Positions 1 to 8,300 of a stretch of 23,907 bases of DNA are shown one piece after another (position 1 is the first letter of the stretch; each line of letters starts with the position of its first letter). Both the position numbers and the translations under genes were made by a program. Source of the DNA: a virus; IMG/VR virus record IMGVR_UViG_3300032242_002359, positions 1-23,907 of that record; one strand, given 5' to 3'. Below the pieces are notes generated by a model. That model was not told the DNA's origin, did no database searches, and worked only from the letters and a program-made list of their open reading frames with translations.

Positions 1-93
1 ACTGGAGGGGTTACATGGACTGATTTCTTTGCAATGAGACCTACCGATTATTCAAAACCAGGTGAGGGTGAAAATTGGGATGATATATTTTAA
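1..93 (+). CDS. nrdB: Ribonucleotide reductase class I small (beta) subunit, C-terminal fragment
   Basis: The window opens inside a gene; only the last 30 codons and a TAA stop are present. The peptide reads TDFFAMRPTDYSKPGEGENW and ends in DDIF. This matches the usual end of class I RNR beta subunits: a conserved FF..R..DYSK segment, then an acidic, aromatic tail that docks on the large subunit. The radical-harbouring and metal-binding part lies outside the window, so the subclass cannot be told. The neighbouring nrdA on the same strand supports the call. Together the two subunits would reduce ribonucleoside diphosphates to deoxyribonucleotides for phage DNA synthesis. The identification rests on a short tail plus context. 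Confidence 0.8.
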   Translation, partial: TGGVTWTDFFAMRPTDYSKPGEGENWDDIF

Positions 94-133
94 AAAATGG
101 TTCTATTATCTAATGGTTTTTTTACTTAACCTA

Positions 134-141
134 TATTTATA
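134..141 (+). promoter_or_regulatory. TATTTATA motif upstream of the homing endonuclease gene
   Basis: TATTTATA, in the context CCTATATTTATAG, lies 23 nt (motif start to ATG) before the endonuclease gene, in the 63-nt nrdB/endonuclease spacer. The same octamer family recurs before five other genes in this window. A second TATTTATA at 162-169 falls within the first codons of the gene itself. A promoter role is inference from recurrence; no -35-like box is evident. Confidence 0.4.
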
Positions 142-156
142 GTAAACAATTATACT

Positions 157-855
157 ATGTATATTTATAAAACTACAAATTGTATAAACGAAAAAGTTTA
201 TATAGGAAAAAGTGAAAAATTATTTAATAAAAACTATTATGGTTCCGGTATTTTATTAGAGAAGGCAATAAAAAAATATGGAAAAGGTAATTTTAAAATT
301 GAAGTGTTAGAAGAATTACTTACAATTGATGAATTGAATGAAAGAGAAAAATATTGGATAGAATATTATTCAGATAATTCATATAATTTAGCTGAAGGCG
401 GTACTGGTGGTTGGACAACTAAACATTACTCATCTGAACAAAAAGAAGCGTATAGTAAATTGTTATCATCAAAAAGACTTGGAAAAACACATACGATTGA
501 AACAATTGAAAAATTAAAAAAAATGCATACTGGTAAAAAATTTGGAGATAGTAAAAAAGTTAGTGAAACATTAAAAAAAATATGGAAAGACCCTAATTCT
601 GTATTCAATAGTTTGGAGTATAGAAAAGCAAAATCATTAGCAGCATCAAATCGTGTTTGGAGTGATGAAACAAAAGAAAAAATTAGAAAAAGTAAATTGG
701 GTTCAAATAGTCCAGTTGCGGTTAAAATTGAAGTTGATGGTTTTATATTTGAAACAAGAAGAGAATGTGCTAAACATTTTGGTATAAGTGAACCCGCGGT
801 TACTAAAAGATGTAAAAGTAAAAACTTTGGGAATTGGAAAATTATTAAAAAATAA
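157..855 (+). CDS. Free-standing GIY-YIG homing endonuclease with NUMOD motifs
   Basis: A 232-aa protein. The N-terminal GIY-YIG nuclease core (about residues 1-75) shows YIY at 2-4, YIG at 15-17, the YYGSG..L..AIKKYG segment at 27-42, and a candidate metal-binding glutamate in NEREKYWIEYY (61-71). The arginine found in many GIY-YIG enzymes is not obvious, but the YGSG-type subgroup often differs there. The C-terminal half looks like DNA-binding NUMOD modules: NUMOD3-like Lys/Ser-rich segments at about 107-145 and 166-187, and a NUMOD1-like helix-turn-helix at about 190-224 (CAKHFGISEPAVTKRCKS). It sits between nrdB and nrdA, 15 nt before nrdA, which fits a mobile endonuclease gene that spreads by cutting an unoccupied nrd spacer. 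T4 carries the unrelated HNH gene mobE in its nrdA-nrdB spacer. The gene is more A- and Lys-rich than its neighbours, consistent with separate acquisition. Target site unknown. Confidence 0.88.
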   Translation: MYIYKTTNCINEKVYIGKSEKLFNKNYYGSGILLEKAIKKYGKGNFKIEVLEELLTIDELNEREKYWIEYYSDNSYNLAEGGTGGWTTKHYSSEQKEAYSKLLSSKRLGKTHTIETIEKLKKMHTGKKFGDSKKVSETLKKIWKDPNSVFNSLEYRKAKSLAASNRVWSDETKEKIRKSKLGSNSPVAVKIEVDGFIFETRRECAKHFGISEPAVTKRCKSKNFGNWKIIKK

Positions 856-870
856 AATAAAATAAATTAA

Positions 871-2658
871 ATGAGTCAGTTAGATACGTTAATACAAGAA
901 TTAGGTTGGGTTAAAGATGTTGATTATCCATCATGGGGTCACAATGAAATATATGTTAAAACAATATCAAAAGGTTATTTGCAAACAGGCGAAAAACCAA
1001 AAGATGCATATTGGAGAGTTGCAACTGCTGTAGCAAAAAGATTAGATAAACCAGCATTAGCAACTAAATTTTTTGATTACATTTGGAAAGGTTGGTTATG
1101 TTTAGCTACACCTGTTTTATCAAATACTGGAACAGATAGAGGTTTACCAATATCATGTTTTGGTATAGATGTTGGTGACAGCATATTTGAAATCGGTAAT
1201 AAGAATTTAGAATTAATGTTATTAGCGAAACATGGCGGTGGTGTTGGTATTGGTATCAACATGATCAGACCTGCAGGTGCTAAAATCACAGGTAACGGTA
1301 CATCCGATGGCGTTGTTCCATTTGTTAAAATTTACGATTCAACTATTCTTGCAACAAATCAAGGATCAGTTCGTAGAGGTGCCGCTTCTGTGAATATTAA
1401 AATTGAACACAAAGATTTTGAAGATTTCTTAGAAATTAGAGAACCAAAAGGTGATGTGAATAGACAATCATTAAACTTACATCAATGTGTAGTTGTTAGT
1501 GATAAATTTATGAAGAAATTAGATGAAGGTGATGCTGAAGCTCGTAGAAAATGGGGTAAACTTTTACAAAAAAGAAAAGCAACTGGTGAACCATATATTA
1601 TGTTTAAAGGTAATGTAAACAAACAAAACCCTGACATGTATAAAAAGAATGGTTTAAAAGTTCATATGACTAACATTTGTTCTGAAATCGTTTTACATAC
1701 TGATGAGCAACATTCATTTGTTTGTTGTTTAAGTTCATTAAACTTAGCAAAATACGATGAATGGAAAGATACCGACTTAGTTTATACATCAACAATGTTC
1801 TTAGATGGTGTATTGGAAGAATTTATCCAAAGAGCTAAGAATATGAGAGGATTTGAAAATGCTGTACGTTCTGCTGAAAGAGGTCGTGCATTAGGATTAG
1901 GTGTTTTAGGATGGCACACTTATTTACAACAAAAAGGTATTCCATTTGAAGGTTTACCTGCACAGTTTGAGACACGTAAAATCTTCTCTCAAATTAAGAT
2001 TGAATCTGAAAGAGCCAGTAGAGATATGGCTAAAGAATTTGGTGAACCATTATGGTGTAAAGATTTTGGTATGCGAAATACACATTTACGTGCTGTTGCT
2101 CCTACTGTATCAAATTCTAAATTAAGTGGTAATGTTAGTAGCGGTATTGAACCATGGGCAGCAAACGTATTTACTGAACAAACAGCTAAAGGAACCTTTA
2201 TCCGTAAAAACCCTGAATTAGAAAGAGTTTTACGTAAAATAGGTAAAAACACTAAAGAAGTTTGGGATCAAATTTTAGCTGATGGTGGTTCAGTATTAGG
2301 TTTAGATTTCTTGGATGATTATTGTTATATTGATACAAAGGTAGTTGAAGTAAAAGATGTTGAAGAAGCAAATCAATATAAGATAGTCCCAATTAAAGAT
2401 GTTTTTAAAACATTTAAGGAAATTAACCAATTAGACTTAGTTAAACAAGCTGGAATTAGACAACAATATATTGATCAAGCGGTATCATTAAACTTGGCGT
2501 TTCCTGCGGTAGCAGAACCAAAATGGATCAATCAAGTCCATATGGAAGCGTGGAAACAAGGTGTTAAGACACTATATTATATGCGAACTGAATCGGTATT
2601 AAGAGGTGATATTGCACAACAAGCGATGAATCCAGATTGTGTTAGCTGCGAAGCATAA
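871..2658 (+). CDS. nrdA: Ribonucleotide reductase class I large (alpha) subunit, no ATP-cone
   Basis: A complete 595-aa catalytic subunit. Key residues by comparison with E. coli NrdA: Cys96 (RGLPISCF; equals C225), Asn268-x-Cys270-x-Glu272 (TNICSEI; N437, thiyl C439, E441), Cys285 (VCCLSSLNL; C462), the radical-transfer pair Tyr569-Tyr570 (TLYYMRT; Y730/Y731), and a C-terminal Cys590-x-x-Cys593 redox tail (CVSCEA). The tyrosine pair and partner nrdB indicate class I. The protein starts directly at the core fold, so the roughly 90-residue ATP-cone (overall dATP control) of E. coli and T4 NrdA is absent; 595 aa compares with about 750 aa for those proteins. The start ATG follows an A/T-only 15-nt gap with no Shine-Dalgarno. 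The redox partner is probably the thioredoxin encoded 27 nt downstream. A shorter NrdA/NrdE-like label is equally fair; the catalytic role is near certain. Confidence 0.96.
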   Translation: MSQLDTLIQELGWVKDVDYPSWGHNEIYVKTISKGYLQTGEKPKDAYWRVATAVAKRLDKPALATKFFDYIWKGWLCLATPVLSNTGTDRGLPISCFGIDVGDSIFEIGNKNLELMLLAKHGGGVGIGINMIRPAGAKITGNGTSDGVVPFVKIYDSTILATNQGSVRRGAASVNIKIEHKDFEDFLEIREPKGDVNRQSLNLHQCVVVSDKFMKKLDEGDAEARRKWGKLLQKRKATGEPYIMFKGNVNKQNPDMYKKNGLKVHMTNICSEIVLHTDEQHSFVCCLSSLNLAKYDEWKDTDLVYTSTMFLDGVLEEFIQRAKNMRGFENAVRSAERGRALGLGVLGWHTYLQQKGIPFEGLPAQFETRKIFSQIKIESERASRDMAKEFGEPLWCKDFGMRNTHLRAVAPTVSNSKLSGNVSSGIEPWAANVFTEQTAKGTFIRKNPELERVLRKIGKNTKEVWDQILADGGSVLGLDFLDDYCYIDTKVVEVKDVEEANQYKIVPIKDVFKTFKEINQLDLVKQAGIRQQYIDQAVSLNLAFPAVAEPKWINQVHMEAWKQGVKTLYYMRTESVLRGDIAQQAMNPDCVSCEA

Positions 2659-2665
2659 TGGTTTA

Positions 2666-2673
2666 TATTTATT
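2666..2673 (+). promoter_or_regulatory. TATTTATT motif upstream of the thioredoxin gene
   Basis: TATTTATT lies 20 nt (motif start to ATG) before the thioredoxin gene in a 27-nt gap. The 13-mer GTTTATATTTATT here (2661-2673) is repeated exactly before the gp25-like gene (3031-3043). The stretch between motif and ATG is almost pure A. Role inferred from recurrence only. Confidence 0.4.
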
Positions 2674-2685
2674 AAAAAAAAGAAA

Positions 2686-2952
2686 ATGTTAGAAGTAAAA
2701 AAATTTGGCGCCTCTTGGTGCGGACCTTGTAGAGCACTAGCTCCTATATTAAATGAATTAAAAGCACAATTCAAAAATGTTCCTGTTGTTGAATATGATG
2801 TTGATAACGATTTTGAAGAAGCTACAAAATATGGGATTAGATCTGTACCAACAGTAGTTGTGATTAAAGATGGTGTCGAAGTTGATAGAGTCATTGGTTT
2901 ATCCAACAAAGCAAAATATGTCGGTATTTTAAACGAACACTTAGATAACTAA
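2686..2952 (+). CDS. Thioredoxin (short phage type)
   Basis: An 88-aa protein with the classic thioredoxin active site WCGPC at residues 11-15 (redox cysteines 12 and 15). It also has the conserved cis-proline at Pro55 (SVPTV) and the VVVIKDGVEVDRVIG strand-turn-strand that closes the fold. It is shorter than the 105-110 aa of cellular thioredoxins because the first strand and helix are trimmed. Its position directly after nrdA suggests it is the hydrogen donor for the NrdA C-terminal CxxC, the role of T4 NrdC and cellular Trx; that pairing is inference. It is the last gene of the nucleotide-metabolism block and is followed by a terminator. Confidence 0.94.
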   Translation: MLEVKKFGASWCGPCRALAPILNELKAQFKNVPVVEYDVDNDFEEATKYGIRSVPTVVVIKDGVEVDRVIGLSNKAKYVGILNEHLDN

Positions 2953-2959
2953 AAACATG

Positions 2960-2988
2960 AAGCCAGGACCAAAAGTCCTGGTTTTTTA
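2960..2988 (+). terminator. Rho-independent terminator after the thioredoxin gene
   Basis: A perfect 7-bp GC-rich stem, CCAGGAC (2963-2969) with GTCCTGG (2975-2981), and a 5-nt CAAAA loop are followed by a run of six T. The stem can extend outward by a G-U and A-U pairs. It starts eight nt after the thioredoxin stop and precedes the gp25-like gene by about 60 nt, so it should separate the nrd/thioredoxin transcript from the structural block. Confidence 0.92.
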
Positions 2989-3035
2989 ATATATATAATC
3001 TTAAATAAGATACATAACCATTTTAGCTTTGTTTA

Positions 3036-3043
3036 TATTTATT
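3036..3043 (+). promoter_or_regulatory. TATTTATT motif upstream of the gp25-like gene
   Basis: TATTTATT begins 11 nt before the chosen ATG at 3047 and sits downstream of the terminator, where a new promoter for the structural genes would be expected. It belongs to an exact 13-nt match (3031-3043) with the region before the thioredoxin gene. If it were a -10 element, the transcript would start at or next to the start codon. Confidence 0.45.
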
Positions 3044-3046
3044 GAT

Positions 3047-3499
3047 ATGGCAGTAAAATATGGTATAGATTTTCCATTTAGTAATAGTTTGGAAGGACAT
3101 TTTGTAAGAATGACTACAACCCCAGAACGTGAGGTTAGAGCCAATCTAATACATTTATTACTAACAAGAAAAGGAAGTCGTTATTTTTTACCTGATTTTG
3201 GTACTAGATTGTATCAGTACATTTTTGATCAAAATGATGTTGTTACATGGAATTTAATTGAACAAGAAATAAAAGATGCTGTTAAAACTTATATCCCAAA
3301 TTTAGATATAACAAATATAACTGTAGTTTCAGCTGAGCTTGACCCTACTAATGTTGTAACATTATCAGAACAAGAAGATGAAAGATTATTCAGGGTTAAT
3401 AGTGAATCAAATAATCCATATACAGCTAAAGTAAAAATAGAATATACAGTCAATAATGGTGCATTTACGTCATCAGATTTCGTAATTATTAACATATAA
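3047..3499 (+). CDS. Baseplate wedge protein, T4 gp25-like
   Basis: A 150-aa protein with the gp25/GpW-lysozyme-like fold signature. An early PF.NSLEGHFVRMTTTPE segment is followed by EVRANLIHLLLTRKGSRYFLPDFGTRLYQYIFD (quoted by its features: the LLLTRKGSR and PDFGTRL motifs), then a helix and an amphipathic strand pattern. In T4-like and Mu/P2-like phages this protein is a core element of the baseplate wedge, next to gp6. I chose ATG 3047 (MAVKYGIDF). An in-frame TTG at 3029 would add MFIFID, but it lies inside the conserved TATTTATT region and has no ribosome-binding site. The stop overlaps the gp6-like start as TAATG, suggesting coupled translation. This gene opens the structural block. 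Confidence 0.9.
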   Translation: MAVKYGIDFPFSNSLEGHFVRMTTTPEREVRANLIHLLLTRKGSRYFLPDFGTRLYQYIFDQNDVVTWNLIEQEIKDAVKTYIPNLDITNITVVSAELDPTNVVTLSEQEDERLFRVNSESNNPYTAKVKIEYTVNNGAFTSSDFVIINI

Positions 3500-5331
3500 T
3501 GAGTAAAAAAATATCATACGCAACACGAGATTTTGCGGGTTTAAGACAGGAATTAGTAACACTTACTAAAGAATATTATCCTAATTTGGTTAATAATACC
3601 AATGATGCATCTATATTCTCAGTATTATTAGATTTAAACGCTGCGGTTGCGGATAACTTACATTTTCACATTGATAGGGTTTGGCAAGAAACAATGTTAG
3701 ATTTTGCACAACAAAGACAATCATTATATCATATTGCAAAAACATATGGTTTTAAATTACCGGGTAACAGACCATCGGTAGCATTATGTGATTTTTCAAT
3801 TAATGTACCTGTAAACGGTGATAAAGAAGATGAAAGATATTTGGGTATTATTAAAACAGGTGCACAAATTTCAGGTGGAGGACAAACCTTTGAAACAGTT
3901 GAAGACATTGATTTTTCTGATCCATTCAATAGCGCAGGTGAACCAAATAGATTAAAAATACCAAATTTTGATTCAAACAATACATTAACATCATATACAA
4001 TCACTAAAAGACAAGCAGTTGTAAATGGTGTTACTAAAATATATAGAAAGGTTATTACCGATTTAGACCAAAAACCTTTTCTTAAAATTTATTTACCTGA
4101 ACAAAATGTTTTAGGTGTTACAGCCGTAATTCATAAAGAAGGTACATCATTTAGTACAAATCCAACATCTGCTGAATTTGCAACATCAACAAACAAATGG
4201 TATGAAGTGCAATCATTAATACAGGATAAAATATTTGTTCCAGATCCAACAGCAGTTTCAGATAGTCATAATTTTAAAGCAGGAAATTATGTAAATGTTA
4301 CGAATAAATTTGTAACAGAAATCACACCTGAAGATTATACTTTATTGACGTTTGGTTCAGGTACAGTTGACCCATTAAGCAATTTGGACAATTATATGAA
4401 TGATACAATGAAAGTTAGTTTATCATCATATCTAAATAATATTTCATTAGGTGCAGTACCAAAAACAAACACAACATTATTTGTAAAATATAGAATTGGT
4501 GGTGGTAAAGATTCTAACTTAGGTTTAGATGTTATTACAAGCGTAGATAACGTTGAATTTAATGTAAACGGTCCAAACGCATCATACAATCAACAAGTTT
4601 TAAACTCATTAAGAGTAACAAATGTAACTCCTGCAGTAGGTGGTGCTGACCAACCTTCAATTGAGGAACTTAGAAATATGATTTCTTACAATTTTGCGGC
4701 TCAAAATAGAGCTGTAACTTTAAATGACTATCGTTCATTGATTGAAACTATGCCATCAGCATATGGCGCCCCAGCTAAGGTAAACGTGATTGAAGAAAAT
4801 AATAAGATTTTGGTTAAATTGATTTCATATGACCAAAATGGTAACCTAACGGAAGTGGTTTCAAATACATTAAAAAATAATGTATTGAATTATCTTTCAG
4901 GGTTTAGAATGATTAATGATTATCTAGATATTACAAGTGGTGAAGTTGTCGATTTAAGCTTACAAATGGATTTAGTTATTGATAAAAACCAAACACCAAC
5001 AGATATTGTTAGAGATGCCATTTCAAAAGCAACATCATTCTTTGATGCTAGCAAGAGAAAAATGGGTGACCCATTATTTGTGGGGGATTTAATTAGAGAA
5101 ATTGGACAAGTTAGTGGTGTTGTGAATGTAATTGATATTCGTGTATATAATATGGTTGGTGGTAACTATTCATCCTCTCAAGTTGCTCAAAGTTATGTGG
5201 ATAACACAACGAGAGAAATTTTACAATCAGATATGACGATATATATGAAATCAAATCAAATATTTCAAATTAGATTCCCAGGAGTGGATATTCAAGTAAG
5301 AACTAAAACATTGGGAACCACTACATATTAA
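3499..5331 (+). CDS. Baseplate wedge protein, T4 gp6 / baseplate J-like
   Basis: A 610-aa protein with the hallmarks of the gp6/J family. The N-terminus has ATRDFAGLRQELV, then a D.S.FSVLLDLNAAVADNL helix and an A..YGFKLPGNRPS segment (about residues 8-92). The central part shows PSIEELRNMISYNFAAQNRAV followed by T..DYRSLIETMP (about 386-420), the typical J-type hallmark. The C-terminus carries FVGDLIREIGQVSGVVNVIDIRV (described by its GDLI..I..V.GV core, about 528-552). In T4, gp6 dimers form the ring that holds the six wedges together and drive sheath-triggering rearrangement. T4 gp6 is 660 aa, so length fits. It starts on the TAATG overlap with the gp25-like gene. Confidence 0.92.
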   Translation: MSKKISYATRDFAGLRQELVTLTKEYYPNLVNNTNDASIFSVLLDLNAAVADNLHFHIDRVWQETMLDFAQQRQSLYHIAKTYGFKLPGNRPSVALCDFSINVPVNGDKEDERYLGIIKTGAQISGGGQTFETVEDIDFSDPFNSAGEPNRLKIPNFDSNNTLTSYTITKRQAVVNGVTKIYRKVITDLDQKPFLKIYLPEQNVLGVTAVIHKEGTSFSTNPTSAEFATSTNKWYEVQSLIQDKIFVPDPTAVSDSHNFKAGNYVNVTNKFVTEITPEDYTLLTFGSGTVDPLSNLDNYMNDTMKVSLSSYLNNISLGAVPKTNTTLFVKYRIGGGKDSNLGLDVITSVDNVEFNVNGPNASYNQQVLNSLRVTNVTPAVGGADQPSIEELRNMISYNFAAQNRAVTLNDYRSLIETMPSAYGAPAKVNVIEENNKILVKLISYDQNGNLTEVVSNTLKNNVLNYLSGFRMINDYLDITSGEVVDLSLQMDLVIDKNQTPTDIVRDAISKATSFFDASKRKMGDPLFVGDLIREIGQVSGVVNVIDIRVYNMVGGNYSSSQVAQSYVDNTTREILQSDMTIYMKSNQIFQIRFPGVDIQVRTKTLGTTTY

Positions 5332-5371
5332 AAGTTTTTTTGTTTATAATAGTAGAAAATAAAGGTCTTTC

Positions 5372-5379
5372 TATTTATT
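5372..5379 (+). promoter_or_regulatory. TATTTATT motif upstream of the 1368-aa baseplate gene
   Basis: TATTTATT begins 12 nt before ATG 5384, in the 52-nt gap after the gp6-like gene, the only sizeable gap within the baseplate block. The motif, then ATAA, then ATGATG follow directly. No hairpin terminator was seen in this gap, so if it is a promoter it would be an internal one. Confidence 0.4.
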
Positions 5380-5383
5380 ATAA

Positions 5384-8300
5384 ATGATGCAGAGCCGTAG
5401 AATTTCAACAAATATTGGTCAGGAACAACTTGTAACCGTGGAAATAAACCAGGATTACGATTTTCTTGAAATTTTGTCACTAAAATTTAGTCAACAAGAT
5501 ATATATTCATCATTTTGTGCTGACTATGGTGTTGTGTGTGGTAGAATTAGTGCTAATAATGGATTTGGATTACCTAATGCAAGAGTATCTATATTTGTAC
5601 CATTATCTGATGCTGATTCACAAGATCCTGTAATTTCAGCTTTATATCCATATACTGATACAACAATTAAAGACGATAACAATTATCGTTATAATTTATT
5701 ACCTGCTAGACAACAGCACAGTGGTCACTCTGCGACAGGTACATTTCCGGATCAACTAGACATTTTAAATAGAGAAGAGGTTTTAGAAGTATATGAAAAA
5801 TATTACAAATACACAGTAAAAACTAACGATGCAGGTGACTTTATGATTTGGGGTGTTCCATTAGGACAACAAACCATTCATATTGATATGGATTTATCAG
5901 ATATTGGTTGCTTTTCATTAAGACCATACGATTTTATTAGACAAGGTGCAGGCGTTGATAAATTCCAAAATAGTTACACATTCAAATCATCTCAAGATTT
6001 AGATTCATTACCACAAATCGTTTCATTTGAAAAAACAATTGAAGTTTATCCTTTTTGGGGTAACGAAGATTTATGTTCAATAGGTATATCAAGAGTAGAT
6101 TTTGATTTATCAGATAGGGGTATTAAAATAGAACCAAAAGCATTTTTAATTGGTGGTACATTTACAGACACAGGTAAAAATTCTGTAAATAAGAATTGTA
6201 CACCTAGAAAAAGAATGGGTAGAAAATGTGATTTAAGAACCAAAACAGGTAAGATTGAAGCAATCAGATTTACACCACAAAAAGAATTACAAAATGACGG
6301 CACATATCTTCCTATTTTAGAGAACTACGATTTACATGAGGACATACCTGAAGATGGTTCATTTGTATTACCATTACCAATGAATATGGATTATGTGTAT
6401 ACAAATGAATTTGGTGAAAATGAAATAACAAATAACCCAAATAAAGGTATTGCAACATCAGCGTGTTATAGATTTAAATTTACATTAAATGACCAAGGTA
6501 ATGATAGAGCTAGAAAGTCAGCATCATATCTTGTTCCAAATATTAGAGATTATGTTGGTACAGCAGAATCAAATAAATCATATGCATTCTCAACAAATCT
6601 AAACGATTATCCAACAGTGGCAGTTTCAGCTGATCCGGTAAAAGGTATTTTGTATAGTGAATTTGGTGAATATTATCCTAAAGATTATTTCTTTAGAATG
6701 AACTATAATAAAGTTTATACTGTATCATCTTTTCATAGTGGTTATTTCAATACAGGTGCAACAGTATTCACAGCTAGAAACGATAGTTATATTGGTATTA
6801 AAGAAATTGCACCTACAGAAGATGAGGATTGTTCATCAACAGTAGAAACACCACCAGTAAATTTCGGTGTTAAGCATTATACATTTACATTATTAATCGC
6901 GGATATTCTATTGTTTTTTGAACACTTAATAAATTTAATTGTTTTTATTTTTGCAAATTCACTTATTAGAACTTTACAATTTTTAGGTGATTCAATGAAT
7001 TTTCACCCAATTAAGTTTGTTGCGTGTAAAGTAAAAGAAATTGCATATTCATTGCAAGAGTCATTACAAAGACATTTATATTTAATCAATTATCCTGATT
7101 GTCAAGAATGTAATGGTGAAAATCAATTTGGTTCACAAGTAACAGGTGGAACATCATTAACATATTGTAAAGTTGCAGAAATGGGAATTAGTGGTATTAA
7201 TTCTGCCACAGTTAGAAATGATTTTACAACACCATCTAATACTTGGAAAGTAATTCATAATTTAGGTATATCACATCCCAATATTCGCGTGTTTATTTAT
7301 GACCCACAAACACAAAGTTATACTGAATGGATTGATTACGATTATCCAAATTCAGGTGCAACACCATCTAATTCATTTTATAAAAGTGATATATCGACTA
7401 CAGGGTTTACAATTAACTTTACTGTTGATGGTAGCGGTAACACATTAAATGAAACTGGTTATGTAACTATATCATCTAATGGTACAGGACAAAGTACAAT
7501 TACAAATAAAACATATTATCCATCACCAATAACATGTAGTAGTGGTACAGCAAGAGCAATTACTAATGACGCTGATTTTGTTCAAAATCAAACGAATTAT
7601 TTAATGCAGTTTGATAGTACGATTGTTACACTTGATCCCACTACTGACGCATATTTTATTGTTGATTTAAATGGTAATTTAGGTTTTGTTGATAATGGTA
7701 ATATATTAACATCAGCAGGTCAAACAACAGTTTATATTGTGGATAAAACAACTTTATCCGCACCAGCTATAACAACACAATTAGAAAGTGGTTGCGCGTT
7801 ATATAGTAGGCCATATGATGATGCTTTGGTATCAGAATATTATATAGCACCAAATAGAACTCCAGTACATCCTACTAATTATGTTCCAGGTACAACTGTT
7901 GAGGCTACAAATATAACTAATGTTGATTTTTCACGTGTTATACCAGCTTACGATGTGTTCCCATGTACAAGATGCGATAATGTTGTTTACAAGTATGATA
8001 AAACAACAAATGATAAATTATTTACATTACCAACTAAATGGGGTTCAAATACATATCAAAGAATTACACCAACAGGTATGTCAGAATTTTCTAATGGTGT
8101 ATTTTCTTTTATCCCTGGTACTCAAACAAATGCAACTGTTTATGCTATGCTTAGAGAGTATAGAAGAAGAAAAAGAGTTGGTAAAATGTTTTGTGGTGGT
8201 ATCGTAAACTATGGTTTTATAGACAACTGGTTATCAGGTGTTTTATATTTCTTCCAATTTAAAGCTAATGGTGCTAAAGTTTGCGATGATGTTATAAAAT

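Noticed and set aside
157-855. Group I intron or intein carrying the endonuclease
   Set aside because: The endonuclease has its own start and stop, lies between intact gene ends, and no intron core structure or intein splice blocks are evident.
3029-3046. Upstream TTG start for the gp25-like gene, adding six residues
   Set aside because: It lies within the recurring GTTTATATTTATT element and has no ribosome-binding site. ATG 3047 gives the family-typical MAVKYG start.
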